From contig NZ_JBBPCL010000001.1 in NCBI RefSeq assembly GCF_038039215.1, positions 6,014,001 through 6,078,000 on the forward strand: DNA of 64,000 nt. The letters are read 5' to 3'. The notes beneath the pieces are model-generated. The model made no database searches. It was not told the DNA's origin and was given only the letters and a program-made list of their open reading frames with translations. A program made the translations under genes and the position numbers. Of this stretch, positions 25,559 through 35,347 are shown piece by piece. The DNA is from Pseudonocardia sp. T1-2H. Its GTDB lineage: Bacteria > Actinomycetota > Actinomycetes > Mycobacteriales > Pseudonocardiaceae. Position 1 is the first letter of the stretch, and the number at the start of each line of letters is the position of its first letter.

Positions 25559-26487
25559 ATGATCCTGCGTCGCCCCCTGACGGTCCTCGTCGGCGTCGCC
25601 GCACTCTCCCTGGCCGTCGTGGCCTGCGGATCCTCGGACGACGCCGGGAGCGGCGCGCCGGCCGACGGGGCCGTTCCGGTCGTCGCCTCCACGAACGTCT
25701 ACGGCGCCGTCGTCCGCGCCGTCGGCGGCGAGCACGTCTCCGTGACGTCGGTCATCGACAGCCCGGACGCGGACCCGCACGAGTACGAGTCCCGGCCCGC
25801 GGACGCCGCGGCCGTCGCCCAGGCGAAGCTCGTCGTGATGAACGGCGGCGGGTACGACGACTTCGCCACCAAGCTCGTCGCCTCGGCGGGGAGCTCCCGA
25901 CGATCGTCGACGCCGTGCAGGTCTCCGGGCTGGAGCAGGCCGCCGGCTCCAGCGGGTTCAACGAGCACGTCTGGTACCACCTGCCGACCGTGCGGAAGGT
26001 CGCCGACCAGATCGCGAAGGACCTCGGCACCCTCGACCCGGCCAACGCGGCGGCCTACACCGCCAACGCCACGGCCTTCGACGGCAGGGTCGCCGGCCTC
26101 ACCTCGAAGCTTGAGGCGATCAAGGCGCAGCACGCGGGCCGCCGGGTTGCGGTGACCGAGCCCGTACCGCTCTACGAGATCGAGGCGGCAGGCCTGGTCA
26201 ACGCGACGCCCGAGGAGTTCTCCAAGGCCGTCGAGGAGGGCAACGACCCGCCCGCCGCGGTACTCGACGAGACCACGAGGCTCGTCGCCGGTAGGGACGT
26301 GAAGGCGCTGGTCTCCAACAGCCAGACCGAGAGCCCGACGACGACCCGGGTCGAGGACGCGGCGAAGGCGGCCGGGGTGCCGGTCGTGTCCGTCACCGAG
26401 ACGCTGCCCGCCGGTGTCGACGACTACGTCGCCTGGCAGTCCTCGCAGATCGACGCCCTGGCCGCGGCGCTGGACGGGACGGCGTGA
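25559..26487 (+). CDS. znuA: Zinc/manganese ABC transporter substrate-binding lipoprotein (frameshifted in this sequence)
   Basis: After correction it has 309 residues. The signal peptide ends in a lipobox (LAVVACGSS). The ZnuA-like fold follows: VVASTNVYGAVVRAVGGEH, the metal histidine in DADPHEYESRP, a second one in NEHVWYHLPT, then EPVPLYEIEAAGL and a late SNSQTESPT. The frame breaks after LVASAG and resumes as ELPTIVDAVQVSGLE. It is restored if the G-run before GAGCTC at about 25889-25892 had one more base. The stop overlaps the ATPase start (GTGA). Behind the Zur-like box, it is the zinc-capturing component of the transporter. Confidence 0.88.
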
Positions 26488-27368
26488 CCGCCCTGGTCCC
26501 CGCCGCGGAGGGCGCGGGAGCGACGACGACAATGGGTCCCGTGAGCATCCCCGGGCGGGCCCCGTCGGTCAGCCTGCGCGACGCGCGGATCCGCTTCGGC
26601 GAGCGTGTCCTCTGGGACGGTCTGGACCTCGACGTGCACCCCGGCGAGTTCGTCGCCGTGCTCGGCCCCAACGGCTCGGGCAAGACGACGCTGCTGCGGG
26701 TGCTGCTCGGGCTGCAGCCCCTGGACTCCGGGACCGTCCTGGTCGACGGCCACCCGGCCCGGCGCGGCAGCGGCCGGATCGGCTACATCCCCCAGCAGCG
26801 GGGGATGCCCGAGGACCTGCCCCTGCGGGCGGCGGACCTGGTCGGGCTCGGGCTCGACGGGCACCGCTTCGGCCCGGCGTTCGGGTTGGGCCTGGCGGGG
26901 CGGCGCGAGCGGCGGGAGCGCGTGGCGGCGGCGCTGGCCGCGGTCGGCGCGACGTCGTACGCGGCGTCGCCGGTCGGGCGGCTCTCCGGCGGGGAACAGC
27001 AGCGGCTACGGGTCGCGCAGGCGCTCGTCGGGGACCCGGCTGTGCTGCTCTGCGACGAGCCGCTGCTGTCCCTCGACCTCGCCCACCAGCGGACCGTCAC
27101 CGAACTCGTCGACGCGCGGCGGCGCACCGCGGACACCGCGGTCGTCTTCGTGACGCACGAGATCAACCCGGTGCTGCCGCTGGTGGACCGGGTCCTGTAC
27201 CTGGTGGACGGCCGGTTCCGGATCGGCGCGCCGGAGGAGGTCATGACGTCGGAGACGCTCTCCGAGCTGTACCGGACGGACGTCGAGGTGCTGCGGACGC
27301 GGGGGCGGCTCGTGGTGGTCGGGGCCGAGCACGCGCAGGATCACCACCACCACGAGGCGCACGCGTGA
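26484..27368 (+). CDS. znuC: Zinc/manganese ABC transporter ATP-binding protein
   Basis: The protein has 294 residues. Walker A is LGPNGSGKTTLLRVLLG, the Q-loop region is IGYIPQQRG, the signature is LSGGEQQRLRVAQAL, Walker B is AVLLCDEPLLSLD and the switch histidine is in FVTHE. The C-terminus is histidine-rich (HAQDHHHHEAHA), a frequent feature of zinc-handling proteins. The GTG start overlaps the znuA stop, and the stop overlaps the permease start. About 30 extra N-terminal residues precede the ABC domain; a start nearer VSIPGRAPSV at 26541 is possible. It energises metal import with its neighbours. Confidence 0.94.
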   Translation: MTALVPAAEGAGATTTMGPVSIPGRAPSVSLRDARIRFGERVLWDGLDLDVHPGEFVAVLGPNGSGKTTLLRVLLGLQPLDSGTVLVDGHPARRGSGRIGYIPQQRGMPEDLPLRAADLVGLGLDGHRFGPAFGLGLAGRRERRERVAAALAAVGATSYAASPVGRLSGGEQQRLRVAQALVGDPAVLLCDEPLLSLDLAHQRTVTELVDARRRTADTAVVFVTHEINPVLPLVDRVLYLVDGRFRIGAPEEVMTSETLSELYRTDVEVLRTRGRLVVVGAEHAQDHHHHEAHA

Positions 27369-28225
27369 GCAGCATGACCGACATCCTGGGCAGGCTCTTC
27401 AGCTTCGACGGCACCGGCGAGCTCCTCGACCTGCCGTTCGTCCAGAACGCCCTCCTCGCCTCCGCGATCCTCGGCCTCGTCGCGGGCGTGCTCGCCCCGC
27501 TGGTCGTCGGGCGCGGCATGGGGTTCGCGGTGCACGGCACGTCCGAGCTCGCGTTCACCGGCGCGGCCGCCGCGCTGCTGCTCGGGATCAGCGTGAGCGT
27601 CGGGGCGGTCGTCGGCGCGGTGATCGCCGGGCTCGTGTTCGGGGCGCTCGGGCTGCGCCGGCGCGAGCGGGACTCGGTGATCGGCGTCGTGCTGGCGTTC
27701 GGGCTGGGCCTCGGGGTGCTGCTGCTCGGGCTCTACTCCGGCCGCGCGTCCAACAAGTTCGGGCTGCTCACCGGCTCGATCGTGTCCGTGGACGCGTCGA
27801 ACCTGTGGGTGCTCGGCGGGGTCGCGGTCGTCGTCCTCGGGACGCTCGCGGTGATCTACCGACCGCTGCTGTTCGCAAGCACGGACCCGGACGTCGCGGT
27901 CGCCCGCGGGGTGCCCGTCCGGCTGCTGTCGCCGTTGTTCGCCGTGCTCGTCTCGCTGACGACGGCGCTGGCGGTCCCGATCGTCGGCGCGATCCTGGTG
28001 CTCTCGGTGACGATCATCCCGGGCGCCGCGGCCGCGCGGGTGACGTCGAGCCCGCTCAAGGCGACGCTACTGGCCGTCGCGATCGCGGAGGTCGCACTGC
28101 TCGGCGGCACGGTCCTGTCCCTGGCCCCGGGACTGTCGATCTCCGGCTACGTCGCGACGATCGCGTTCGTCGCCTACCTGGCGTGCCGGGTCGTCGGCCG
28201 CACCCGCGGCGTCGTCCGCCGGTGA
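27365..28225 (+). CDS. znuB: Zinc/manganese ABC transporter permease
   Basis: The protein has 286 residues with about eight transmembrane segments of the ABC-3 family (FVQNALLASAILGLVAGVLA, SELAFTGAAAALLLGISVSV, IVGAILVLSVTIIPGAAA). The motif VGRGMGFAVHGTSELAFTG is where the permease contacts the ATPase. The start GTG 27365 overlaps the ATPase stop; an ATG nine bases further is an alternative. The stop codon is inside the left arm of a long hairpin, so transcription ends immediately after translation. Confidence 0.93.
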   Translation: MSSMTDILGRLFSFDGTGELLDLPFVQNALLASAILGLVAGVLAPLVVGRGMGFAVHGTSELAFTGAAAALLLGISVSVGAVVGAVIAGLVFGALGLRRRERDSVIGVVLAFGLGLGVLLLGLYSGRASNKFGLLTGSIVSVDASNLWVLGGVAVVVLGTLAVIYRPLLFASTDPDVAVARGVPVRLLSPLFAVLVSLTTALAVPIVGAILVLSVTIIPGAAAARVTSSPLKATLLAVAIAEVALLGGTVLSLAPGLSISGYVATIAFVAYLACRVVGRTRGVVRR

Positions 28226-28284
28226 GCGGAGATCGCCGCTACGCCGGAAGGCGCCGCGGAGCTACAGCGATCTCCGCTCACCGG
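28219..28284. terminator. Long bidirectional hairpin between znuB and rlmB
   Basis: Perfect 18-bp arms (28219-28236 and 28267-28284, reading CCGGTGAGCGGAGATCGC on the left) enclose 30 bases. The left arm contains the znuB stop, and the right arm ends five bases before the rlmB stop. Confidence 0.78.
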
Positions 28285-28288
28285 CACC

Positions 28289-29263
28289 TCAGTGTGCGAG
28301 GCGGCGGCGGCGCGCGACCTCGGAGAGCACGACGCCGGTCGCGACGGCCGCGTTGAGCGACTCCACCGGGCCGGCCATCGGGATCGACACGGTGACGTCG
28401 CAGGTCTCCCTGACGAGCCGGGACAGGCCCTTGCCCTCGGAGCCCGTGACGATGACCAGCCCGCTCTCGGCGAGGTCGAAGTCGTCCAGGGACACGTCGC
28501 CGTCGGCGTCGAGGCCCGCGATCATCAGCCCGGCCGTCGCGTACTCGCGCAGCGTCCGGGTGAGGTTCGTGCAGCGCGCGACGGGCACGCGGGCCGCAGT
28601 GCCGGCGGAGGTCCGCCAGGCGACGGCCGTCATCCCGGCCGCGCGGCGCTGCGGCACGACGACGCCGTGGCCGCCGAACGCGCCCACGGAGCGGACGACG
28701 GCACCCAGGTTGCGCGGGTCCGTCACCCCGTCCAGCGCGACGACCAGCGGCGGCGTCCCGGAGTCCGCGGCGGCCTCCAGCAGCTCGTCCGGGTGCGCGT
28801 AGGCGTACGGCGGGACCTGCAGCCCGACGCCCTGGTGCAGCGCCCCGCCGGACATCTTGTCCAGGTCGTTGCGCGGGACCTCGAGGATCGAGATGCCGAC
28901 GTCCGCGGCCAGGTGGATCGCCTCGGCGATCCGCTCGTCCGAGGCGCTGCCGATCGAGACGTAGAGCGCCGTTGCGGGCACGCCCGCGCGCAGGCACTCG
29001 AGCACCGGGTTGCGCCCGAGGACCGTCTCCGGGGCGTCTCCGTCGCCGGTGCGGCGCCGGGTGTTGGCGTGCCGGGCCCGCTCCTCGCGGGCCTGCTTGC
29101 CCGCCGCGCGACGCGCGGCGGGGTGACCCTTGCGCTCCTCGGCGGCGGGGGTGGGTCCCTTGCCCTTCAGGCCACGACGGCGCTGGCCGCCGGATCCGAC
29201 GACAGGCCCCTTCTTCGTGCCTTCCTTGCGCATCGCGCCGCGGCGTCGTGAGTTGCCGGCCAT
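28289..29263 (-). CDS. rlmB: 23S rRNA (guanosine-2'-O)-methyltransferase, SpoU family
   Basis: The protein has 324 residues. A basic, arginine- and lysine-rich N-terminal extension of about 75 residues precedes the RNA-binding substrate domain ([20 protein letters not shown]). The SPOUT knot follows: [20 protein letters not shown] (motif 1), [12 protein letters not shown] (motif 2), [16 protein letters not shown] (motif 3). It methylates the ribose of a conserved guanosine in the 23S peptidyl-transferase region. It follows cysS with a 49-base gap, as in mycobacteria, and probably shares its transcript. The extension is normal for actinobacterial members. Confidence 0.92.
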   Translation of the reverse strand: MAGNSRRRGAMRKEGTKKGPVVGSGGQRRRGLKGKGPTPAAEERKGHPAARRAAGKQAREERARHANTRRRTGDGDAPETVLGRNPVLECLRAGVPATALYVSIGSASDERIAEAIHLAADVGISILEVPRNDLDKMSGGALHQGVGLQVPPYAYAHPDELLEAAADSGTPPLVVALDGVTDPRNLGAVVRSVGAFGGHGVVVPQRRAAGMTAVAWRTSAGTAARVPVARCTNLTRTLREYATAGLMIAGLDADGDVSLDDFDLAESGLVIVTGSEGKGLSRLVRETCDVTVSIPMAGPVESLNAAVATGVVLSEVARRRRLAH

Positions 29264-29312
29264 GTGTATCGAGTCCGTAATCCGTAGGGGTGTGACGAGA
29301 AAAGCGGTCTTG

Positions 29313-30707
29313 TCAGGCGTTCTTCAGCGACCAGGTGGGGCCGTCCGCGCTGTCCTCGACGGCGATCCCGGCCGTGAGCAGCCGGTCCCGGACGGCGTCC
29401 GCCTCGGCGAAGTCCTTCGCCTTGCGCGCCGCCTGCCGCCGCTCGAGCAACTCCTCGACGAGCGCGGTGAGCGCGCCCGCCGCGGCGTCGTCCGTGCGCT
29501 CGCCGGTGACCCAGCGGCCGTCGAGCGGGTCGACGCCGAGCACAGCGGTCATCGCGCGGACGGCCTCGGCCGCCGCCGTGGCCCCGGCCCTGTCCCCGGA
29601 GTCCAGCGCGCCGTTGCCCTCGCGCACCGTCGTGTGCACGACCGCGAGCCCGCCGGGCGTGCCCAGGTCGTCGTCCAGGGCGGCGGCGAACTGCGCCGGC
29701 ACCTGTTCCGCGATCCCCGGCAGCCCGATGCGCTCGCGCACGCGGTGCACGAACGTCTCGATCCGCCGGTAGGCCGCGACCGACTCGCCGAGCGCCGCGT
29801 CCGAGTACTCGATCGCGGAACGGTAGTGCGGACCGACCAGGTAGTACCGCAGCTCGACGCCGCGGACCCGCTCGAGCACCGCCGGGATGGACAGCGTGTT
29901 GCCCAGGGACTTGGACATCTTCTCGCCGCCCATCGTGACCCAGCCGTTGTGCAGCCAGTACCGGGCGAACGGGTCCCCGGCGGCCTGCGACTGGGCCCGC
30001 TCGTTCTCGTGGTGCGGGAACACCAGGTCCAGGCCGCCGCCGTGGATGTCGAACTCCGGGCCGAGGTAGGCCGTCGCCATCGCGGAGCACTCGAGGTGCC
30101 AGCCGGGCCGGCCCGGGCCCCAGGGGGTGGGCCACGACGGCTCGCCCGGCTTGGCGGCCTTCCACAGCGTGAAGTCCAGCGGGTCCCGCTTCGTGCGGGA
30201 CTCGCCCTCGCCCTGCGCGACGTCGTCGACCCGCTGTCCGGAGAGCTTGCCGTAGTCCGGGAACGTGCGGACGGCGAAGTAGACGTCCCCGCCCGAGACG
30301 TAGGCGTGCCCGCCGTCGATCAGGCGCCCGATGAGCTCGACCATCTGAGTCACGTGCCCGGTGGCCCGCGGCTCGATCGAGGGCGGCAGGCAGCCCAGCG
30401 CCTCGTACGCGGCGGCGAAGGCGCGCTCGTGCGTCGCGGCCCACTCCCACCACGGGCGGCCGGCGGCGGCGGCCTTGCGCAGGATCTTGTCGTCGATGTC
30501 GGTGACGTTGCGGACCAGCGTGACGTCGTAGCCCGAGCGGGTGAGCCAGCGACGCAGCACGTCGTAGTTCAGCCCGCTGCGGACGTGCCCGATGTGGGGC
30601 AGGCCCTGCACCGTGGCGCCGCAGACGTACATCGACACGGCTCCGGCGCGCAGCGGGACGAAGTCACGCAGCTCCCTGGTCGCGGTATCGAAGAGTCGGA
30701 CGCTCAC
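29313..30707 (-). CDS. cysS: Cysteinyl-tRNA synthetase
   Basis: The protein has 464 residues, the usual length. The class I motifs are PHIGHVRS (HIGH-type) at about 37-44 and KMSKSLGN near 265. The zinc ligands are visible as Cys in YVCGATV, Cys in HLECSAM and His in FPHHENE. It charges tRNA-Cys. This is cysS rather than the mycothiol ligase mshC: the sequence has the full C-terminal helical domain and the cysS neighbours (ispF, ispD upstream; rlmB downstream). The ATG at 30707 is well placed. Confidence 0.96.
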   Translation of the reverse strand: MSVRLFDTATRELRDFVPLRAGAVSMYVCGATVQGLPHIGHVRSGLNYDVLRRWLTRSGYDVTLVRNVTDIDDKILRKAAAAGRPWWEWAATHERAFAAAYEALGCLPPSIEPRATGHVTQMVELIGRLIDGGHAYVSGGDVYFAVRTFPDYGKLSGQRVDDVAQGEGESRTKRDPLDFTLWKAAKPGEPSWPTPWGPGRPGWHLECSAMATAYLGPEFDIHGGGLDLVFPHHENERAQSQAAGDPFARYWLHNGWVTMGGEKMSKSLGNTLSIPAVLERVRGVELRYYLVGPHYRSAIEYSDAALGESVAAYRRIETFVHRVRERIGLPGIAEQVPAQFAAALDDDLGTPGGLAVVHTTVREGNGALDSGDRAGATAAAEAVRAMTAVLGVDPLDGRWVTGERTDDAAAGALTALVEELLERRQAARKAKDFAEADAVRDRLLTAGIAVEDSADGPTWSLKNA

Positions 30708-30814
30708 GTGACCCAGACTACGGAACCGCTGGTCCGCGAGGGCGGGCGGGCGGCGTGAGGAGGAGTTCCGCTTCGTCCAAGACGCCGGGCGGCCGTCCCG
30801 GCAGGCTGGACGGC

Positions 30815-31264
30815 ATGAGCGACAGGTCCCCCATCATGTCCCTGTACCCGCGCCTCGCCGTCCGGGGCGCGGACGCCGCGATCGCGTTCTACGTCCAGGC
30901 CTTCGGCGCCGAGCTCGTCGAGCGGTACACCGCACCCGACGGGACGGTGGTGCACGCCATGCTCCGGGCCGGGCCCGTCCGGTGGGCGGTCAAGGACGCC
31001 GACGAGTACGACCCCGCTCCCGGCGAGGGCGGCCACTCCGCGATCCTCGCGCTCGACGTGACCGACGCCCACGCGGTCGCCGGCCGGCTCGAGGCCGCGG
31101 GCGCGACCGTCCGGTTCCCGGTCGCGGTCCAGCCCTACGGCGAACGCAGCGGCCGGCTCACGGACCCGTTCGGGCACCAGTGGATGGTGTCCCAGCAGCT
31201 CGAGGACCTGACGCCGGACGAGGTGCAGGCGCGGACGGACGCGATGTTCGCCGAGGGGACCTGA
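30815..31264 (+). CDS. VOC-superfamily (PhnB/glyoxalase-like) protein
   Basis: The protein has 149 residues with paired beta-alpha-beta modules: [20 protein letters not shown] near residue 10 and [20 protein letters not shown] later. The ending [16 protein letters not shown] is typical of PhnB-like VOC proteins. The ATG 30815 start ([14 protein letters not shown]) follows arginine-rich unconserved sequence in the same frame. It is inserted between cysS and ispF on the opposite strand, breaking what is one co-directional unit in mycobacteria. Substrate unknown. Confidence 0.8.
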   Translation: MSDRSPIMSLYPRLAVRGADAAIAFYVQAFGAELVERYTAPDGTVVHAMLRAGPVRWAVKDADEYDPAPGEGGHSAILALDVTDAHAVAGRLEAAGATVRFPVAVQPYGERSGRLTDPFGHQWMVSQQLEDLTPDEVQARTDAMFAEGT

Positions 31265-31286
31265 GCGCCCGGGCGGTGGCGGTTCC

Positions 31287-31754
31287 TCAGACCGCGGGCA
31301 TCAGCAGGGCCGTGGCGATCGCCGCGATCCCCTCGCCCCGGCCGGTGAGGCCCAGGCCGTCGGTCGTGGTGCCGGAGACCGCGACGGGCCCGCCGACCGC
31401 CGCGGAGAGCACCCGCTGCGCCTCGTCCCGGCGCTTGCCGATCTTGGGAGCGTTGCCGATGACCTGCACGGCGGCGTTCCCGACGGTCCAGCCCGCCTCC
31501 GTGACGAGCCGGCGCACCTCACCGAGGAGCGTCACGCCGCTCGCGCCGGACCACTCCGGGCGACCGGTGCCGAACACCGCGCCGAGATCACCGAGGCCGG
31601 CGGCGGAGAGCAGGGCGTCGCAGAGGGCATGGGCCGCGACGTCGCCGTCGGAGTGCCCGGCGCAGCCGTCGACGCCCTCCCACTCCAGCCCGGCGACCCA
31701 GCACGGGCGTCCGGCCTCGACCGGATGAACGTCGCTGCCGATCCCGACCCTCAC
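31287..31754 (-). CDS. ispF: 2-C-methyl-D-erythritol 2,4-cyclodiphosphate synthase
   Basis: The protein has 155 residues. The zinc site is [10 protein letters not shown] (Asp, His) with [14 protein letters not shown] (His). [25 protein letters not shown] and AIATALL complete the trimer-interface motifs. It cyclises CDP-methylerythritol phosphate in the non-mevalonate pathway. The GTG start overlaps the ispD stop (GTGA), so the pathway's third and fifth enzymes are coupled. A longer frame to 31799 is rejected because it lies inside ispD and has no conserved residues. Confidence 0.96.
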   Translation of the reverse strand: MRVGIGSDVHPVEAGRPCWVAGLEWEGVDGCAGHSDGDVAAHALCDALLSAAGLGDLGAVFGTGRPEWSGASGVTLLGEVRRLVTEAGWTVGNAAVQVIGNAPKIGKRRDEAQRVLSAAVGGPVAVSGTTTDGLGLTGRGEGIAAIATALLMPAV

Positions 31755-32476
31755 GAGCCCTCCTCCCGGACCAGCAGCTCCGCGATCCGCAGGTCCCACG
31801 CCGTCGTCACCTTGAAGGCCCGCGCGTCCCCCGGGACGGTGACGACCACCTCGCCCAGGGCCTCGACGAGCCCGGCGTCGTCCGTCGCGGACTCGCCGGC
31901 GGCTGCGTAGGCCCGCTCCAGGACGTCCCGGCGGAAGCCCTGCGGGGTCTGGACCGCCCGCAGCACAGAGCGATCCACAGTGGAATACACGACGCCCGCG
32001 GGGTCCACCTGTTTGACGGTGTCCGCCAGCGGGAGCGCCGGGACGACGGCCCCGTTCCCCGCCTCGACGGCGGCCACGACGGACGCGACGAGTGCGGCGG
32101 GCGTGAGCGGCCGCGCGGCGTCGTGCACGAGGACGACGTGGGGGCCGTCACCTGGAGGCCCGTCCGGTCGTTCACCGACGTGGGCATGATGCGGCAGAGC
32201 GCCGCACAGCACGTCGAGCGCCTTGCGCACCGACGTCGTCCGGTCCTGCCCGCCCACGATCACGGTGACGGGACGACCGGCGAACAGCGCGCAGGCCTCG
32301 TCGCGCAACGACTCCGGAACGGCGACGACCACCTGGTCGACGACACCGGAGGCCAGCAGTCCCTCGACGGCGCGGACGACGATCGGCACGCCCGCCAGCT
32401 CGACGAACGCCTTGGGCACACCCGCGCCCAGACGCACGCCCGAACCCGCGGCCGGCACGATCGCCGCCACGGTCAC
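31751..32476 (-). CDS. ispD: 2-C-methyl-D-erythritol 4-phosphate cytidylyltransferase
   Basis: The protein has 241 residues. The nucleotide-binding N-terminus is [20 protein letters not shown], with [15 protein letters not shown], and [14 protein letters not shown] as later active-site segments. It makes CDP-methylerythritol from MEP and CTP. A short insertion ([18 protein letters not shown]) between the two halves lengthens a surface loop. It lies 50 bases downstream of carD on the same strand, as in M. tuberculosis, and is coupled to ispF. Confidence 0.95.
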   Translation of the reverse strand: MTVAAIVPAAGSGVRLGAGVPKAFVELAGVPIVVRAVEGLLASGVVDQVVVAVPESLRDEACALFAGRPVTVIVGGQDRTTSVRKALDVLCGALPHHAHVGERPDGPPGDGPHVVLVHDAARPLTPAALVASVVAAVEAGNGAVVPALPLADTVKQVDPAGVVYSTVDRSVLRAVQTPQGFRRDVLERAYAAAGESATDDAGLVEALGEVVVTVPGDARAFKVTTAWDLRIAELLVREEGS

Positions 32477-32526
32477 GACAGGACCATCCCTGATCCCGTC
32501 GTACTCGCCGCCGTACCCTTCGCCGA

Positions 32527-33018
32527 TCAGGCGTTGGTGGTGGCCAGCACCTCGTCGAGCAGCACCTCGGCGCGGTCCTCGTCAGTGCCCTCGGCGAGCG
32601 CGAGCTCGCTGACGAGGATCTGGCGGGCCTTGGCCAGCATGCGCTTCTCGCCCGCGGACAGGCCGCGGTCCTTCTCCCGGCGCCACAGGTCGCGGACGAC
32701 CTCGGCGACCTTGTTCACGTCACCCGACGCGAGCTTCTCCAGGTTCGCCTTGTACCGGCGGGACCAGTTGGTCGGCTCCTCGGTGTGCGGTGCGCGGAGC
32801 ACCTCGAACACCTTGTCCAGACCTTCCTGGCCGACGACATCACGAACGCCCACGACCTCGGCGTTCTCCGCGGGCACGCGAACCGTCAGGTCACCCTGGG
32901 CGACCTTCAGGACGAGGTACTTGCGCTCCTCGCCCTTGATCGTCCTAGTCTCGATCGCCTCGATGAGAGCGGCACCGTGGTGCGGGTAGACGACGGTCTC
33001 TCCGACCTTGAAAACCAT
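32527..33018 (-). CDS. carD: CarD-family RNA polymerase-binding transcription factor
   Basis: The protein has 163 residues. The N-terminal RNA polymerase interaction domain is clear ([40 protein letters not shown]). The C-terminal helical DNA-contacting domain includes [13 protein letters not shown], where the conserved Trp wedges into the -10 fork. CarD stabilises open complexes at rRNA and many other promoters and is essential in mycobacteria. The ATG at 33018 has a GAGGA-like site upstream. The start is divergent from the lpqE-radA pair, matching mycobacterial order. Confidence 0.97.
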   Translation of the reverse strand: MVFKVGETVVYPHHGAALIEAIETRTIKGEERKYLVLKVAQGDLTVRVPAENAEVVGVRDVVGQEGLDKVFEVLRAPHTEEPTNWSRRYKANLEKLASGDVNKVAEVVRDLWRREKDRGLSAGEKRMLAKARQILVSELALAEGTDEDRAEVLLDEVLATTNA

Positions 33019-33335
33019 GTGTCCTCTGGCCCCTTTCGCTGCACCCAGGTTAACACGGCCGACAGCCGTCCTGTACGTCGGTGCGCAACGTCGTCGCAGG
33101 TCACGGGGTTGACAACAGGGTCAAAACGTGCAGGCGGCCGCATCGAGGGGGCCCAGCCCGAGCCGCGTTGCCCGCCGCTCGGACCCCGCGACTAGGCTGC
33201 TCGCGCGGGATGCTGCCACACGGTCACACCGGTGCGGACGCGTCCCGGACCCGCACCCGAAGACGACCGGCCACCACCGGAACCGCCCGGACCCGCGAAG
33301 CCCCGGGCCCGGCCGGCAGGAAGGACGCCCGAACC
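33019..33335. other. Divergent promoter region carD/lpqE
   Basis: It has 317 bases without a gene. On the minus strand TAACCT (plus 33049-33054) is a possible carD -10. On the plus strand TTGACA at about 33109 could be a -35 toward lpqE, but no clear -10 follows. The arginine-rich open frames across it are not supported. Confidence 0.4.
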
Positions 33336-33953
33336 GTGAGCCGCCCCAGCGACACCCCGGCCACCCCGGCCCCCACCTCGCGTTCCCGCGCGTCCCGCCG
33401 CCCTACCGCGATCGCACTCGCGGGCGGCGTCGCGCTCGGTGCCGTGCTGCTGGCCGGCTGCGGTGCGGGTCAGCAGGCACAGACGTCCGAGCAGACCTCC
33501 GCCGTCGCCGGGGCCAACACCCAGGTCGGCAACATCGCCATCCGCAACGCCGAGATCGCCTTTCCCGACACGATCCCGGCGTCGGCGAACGTCTACCCGG
33601 TCGGGGGCACCGCCCCGGTCGAGATGATCATCGTCAACCAGGGGACGGCCGCCGACCGGCTCGTCTCGGGAACGAGCCCGCTCGGCACGGTCAAGATCGA
33701 TGGCGACGGCTCGCTGCCGGCCGGGCGCGCACTCGTCGCGGGCACGAACAAGAACATCCCGACGCCGCCGGGCGCCAATCCCATCACGATGGAGATCACG
33801 GGCCTGCGCGAGGACATCCGGTCCGGCCTGTCCTACCCACTCGTGCTGAACTTCCAGCAGGCCGGGTCCGTCACCGTGCAGCTGCCGGTGGCACCGCCCG
33901 AGGAGCCCCGTCACGACCAGCCCGCCGAGGCGGCCGGCGGGGGCGCGCACTGA
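33336..33953 (+). CDS. lpqE: LpqE-like lipoprotein
   Basis: The protein has 205 residues from a GTG with AGGAAGGA upstream. A basic N-terminus and hydrophobic stretch end in the lipobox [10 protein letters not shown], so it is a membrane-anchored lipoprotein. The body ([34 protein letters not shown], and [20 protein letters not shown]) forms a beta-sandwich resembling copper-chaperone-type folds. The name comes mainly from position: carD-lpqE-radA is the mycobacterial order. The stop overlaps the apparent radA start. Function unproven; metal binding is a guess because His/Met copper ligands are not obvious. Confidence 0.78.
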   Translation: MSRPSDTPATPAPTSRSRASRRPTAIALAGGVALGAVLLAGCGAGQQAQTSEQTSAVAGANTQVGNIAIRNAEIAFPDTIPASANVYPVGGTAPVEMIIVNQGTAADRLVSGTSPLGTVKIDGDGSLPAGRALVAGTNKNIPTPPGANPITMEITGLREDIRSGLSYPLVLNFQQAGSVTVQLPVAPPEEPRHDQPAEAAGGGAH

Positions 33954-35341
33954 CCGGGCGTACCCGCTCGCGCACCAGCTACCGGTGCGCCGAGTGCGGG
34001 CACCAGGCCGCCCAGTGGGTCGGCCGGTGTCCGCAGTGCCAGGCCTGGGGCTCGCTCGAGGAGACGGCGGCGCCCCCACGGGCGAGCGCCGCGAACCCCC
34101 TGCGCAAGGTCGCGGCGGGCGCGCCCAGCACCCCCGCGCAGCGCATCTCCGACGTCGCGCTGGACTCCGCGCGAGCCCGGCCGACGGGCGTCGACGAGCT
34201 GGACCGGGTGCTCGGCGGCGGGCTCGTCCCGGGCGCGGTGGTGCTGCTCGCGGGCGAGCCGGGCGTCGGCAAGTCCACGCTGCTGCTCGAGGTCGCGGCC
34301 CGCGCCGCGGCGTCCGGGCGCGTCCTCTACGTGACCGGCGAGGAGTCCGCCGGGCAGGTCCGGCTGCGCGCCGAGCGCACGAACGGCCTGCACGACGACC
34401 TGTACCTCGCCGCGGAGTCGGACCTCGGCGCGATCGTCGGGCACATCGACGCGCTCGCGCCCAGCCTGCTGATCGTGGACTCGATCCAGACCATGACCAC
34501 CGGCGAGGTCGACGGCATCCCGGGTGGGGTCACGCAGACCCGAGCCGTGACCGTCGCGCTCACGTCACTGGCCAAGGAACGCGGGCTGCCGGTGCTGCTC
34601 GTCGGACACGTGACGAAGGACGGCAGCATCGCCGGGCCCCGCGTGCTCGAGCACCTCGTGGACGTCGTGCTGGCGTTCGAGGGCGACAAGCACTCGACGC
34701 TGCGCATGGTCCGCGGCGTCAAGAACCGCTTCGGGCCCGCGGACGAGGTGGGCTGCTTCGAGCTGCGGGACGAGGGGATCGTCGGCCTCGCGGACCCGTC
34801 CGGCCTGTTCCTCGCCCGGTTCGGCAGCACCCGCGAGTCCTCGGTCGCGGGGACGGCCGTCACCGTCGTGATGGACGGCCGGCGCCCGCTGCTCGCCGAG
34901 GTGCAGGCGCTGGTGGCGGGGGCGAACATCCCCAGCCCCCGGCGGGCCGTCAGCGGCCTGGACAGCGCGCGCGTCGCGATGCTCCTGGCCGTGCTGGAGC
35001 GCCGGGCGAAGGTCAAGCTGGCGGACTCCGAGGTCTACACCGCGACGGTCGGCGGCATGAAGATCGCCGAGCCCGCCGCGGACCTCGCGATCGCCCTGGC
35101 CGTCGCCTCCGCGAGGTGGGACGTCGCCCTGCCGCCGGACATGGTGGTGGTCGGCGAGCTCGGCCTCGCCGGTGAGGTCCGGCGGGTCAACGGCGTGCAG
35201 CGGCGGCTGGCCGAGGCCGCCCGGCTCGGCTTCACCCGGGCGCTCATCCCGACGGACAGCGACGTCGGCAAGGGCCTGGGCATGCAGATCACCGTGGTGC
35301 ACGACCTGGGCCAGGTGCTCCGGGACGTGAAACCCCGCTGA
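33950..35341 (+). CDS. radA: DNA repair protein RadA
   Basis: The protein has 463 residues. An N-terminal zinc finger (YRCAECGHQ and RCPQCQAWG, four Cys) precedes the RecA-like ATPase with [14 protein letters not shown] and [10 protein letters not shown], then the RadA-specific [11 protein letters not shown] and a Lon-type C-terminal domain. It promotes branch migration in recombination. No ATG, GTG or TTG lies in frame between the end of lpqE and the zinc finger. The best start is CTG at 33950, overlapping the lpqE stop as CTGA, with GGGGG upstream. In most relatives disA follows; here radA ends six bases from an opposing gene. Confidence 0.93.
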   Translation: MTGRTRSRTSYRCAECGHQAAQWVGRCPQCQAWGSLEETAAPPRASAANPLRKVAAGAPSTPAQRISDVALDSARARPTGVDELDRVLGGGLVPGAVVLLAGEPGVGKSTLLLEVAARAAASGRVLYVTGEESAGQVRLRAERTNGLHDDLYLAAESDLGAIVGHIDALAPSLLIVDSIQTMTTGEVDGIPGGVTQTRAVTVALTSLAKERGLPVLLVGHVTKDGSIAGPRVLEHLVDVVLAFEGDKHSTLRMVRGVKNRFGPADEVGCFELRDEGIVGLADPSGLFLARFGSTRESSVAGTAVTVVMDGRRPLLAEVQALVAGANIPSPRRAVSGLDSARVAMLLAVLERRAKVKLADSEVYTATVGGMKIAEPAADLAIALAVASARWDVALPPDMVVVGELGLAGEVRRVNGVQRRLAEAARLGFTRALIPTDSDVGKGLGMQITVVHDLGQVLRDVKPR

Positions 35342-35347
35342 CGGCGC

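Noticed and set aside
29313..30707. Assignment as mycothiol ligase MshC instead of cysteinyl-tRNA synthetase
   Set aside because: The length, the C-terminal domain after KMSKS and the ispF/ispD/rlmB context fit cysS.
1955..32740. GAGCTTC occurrences at 1958, 11299 and 32730 as further frameshift sites
   Set aside because: These lie in frame and encode Lys-Leu within continuous proteins, so they are genuine sequence.
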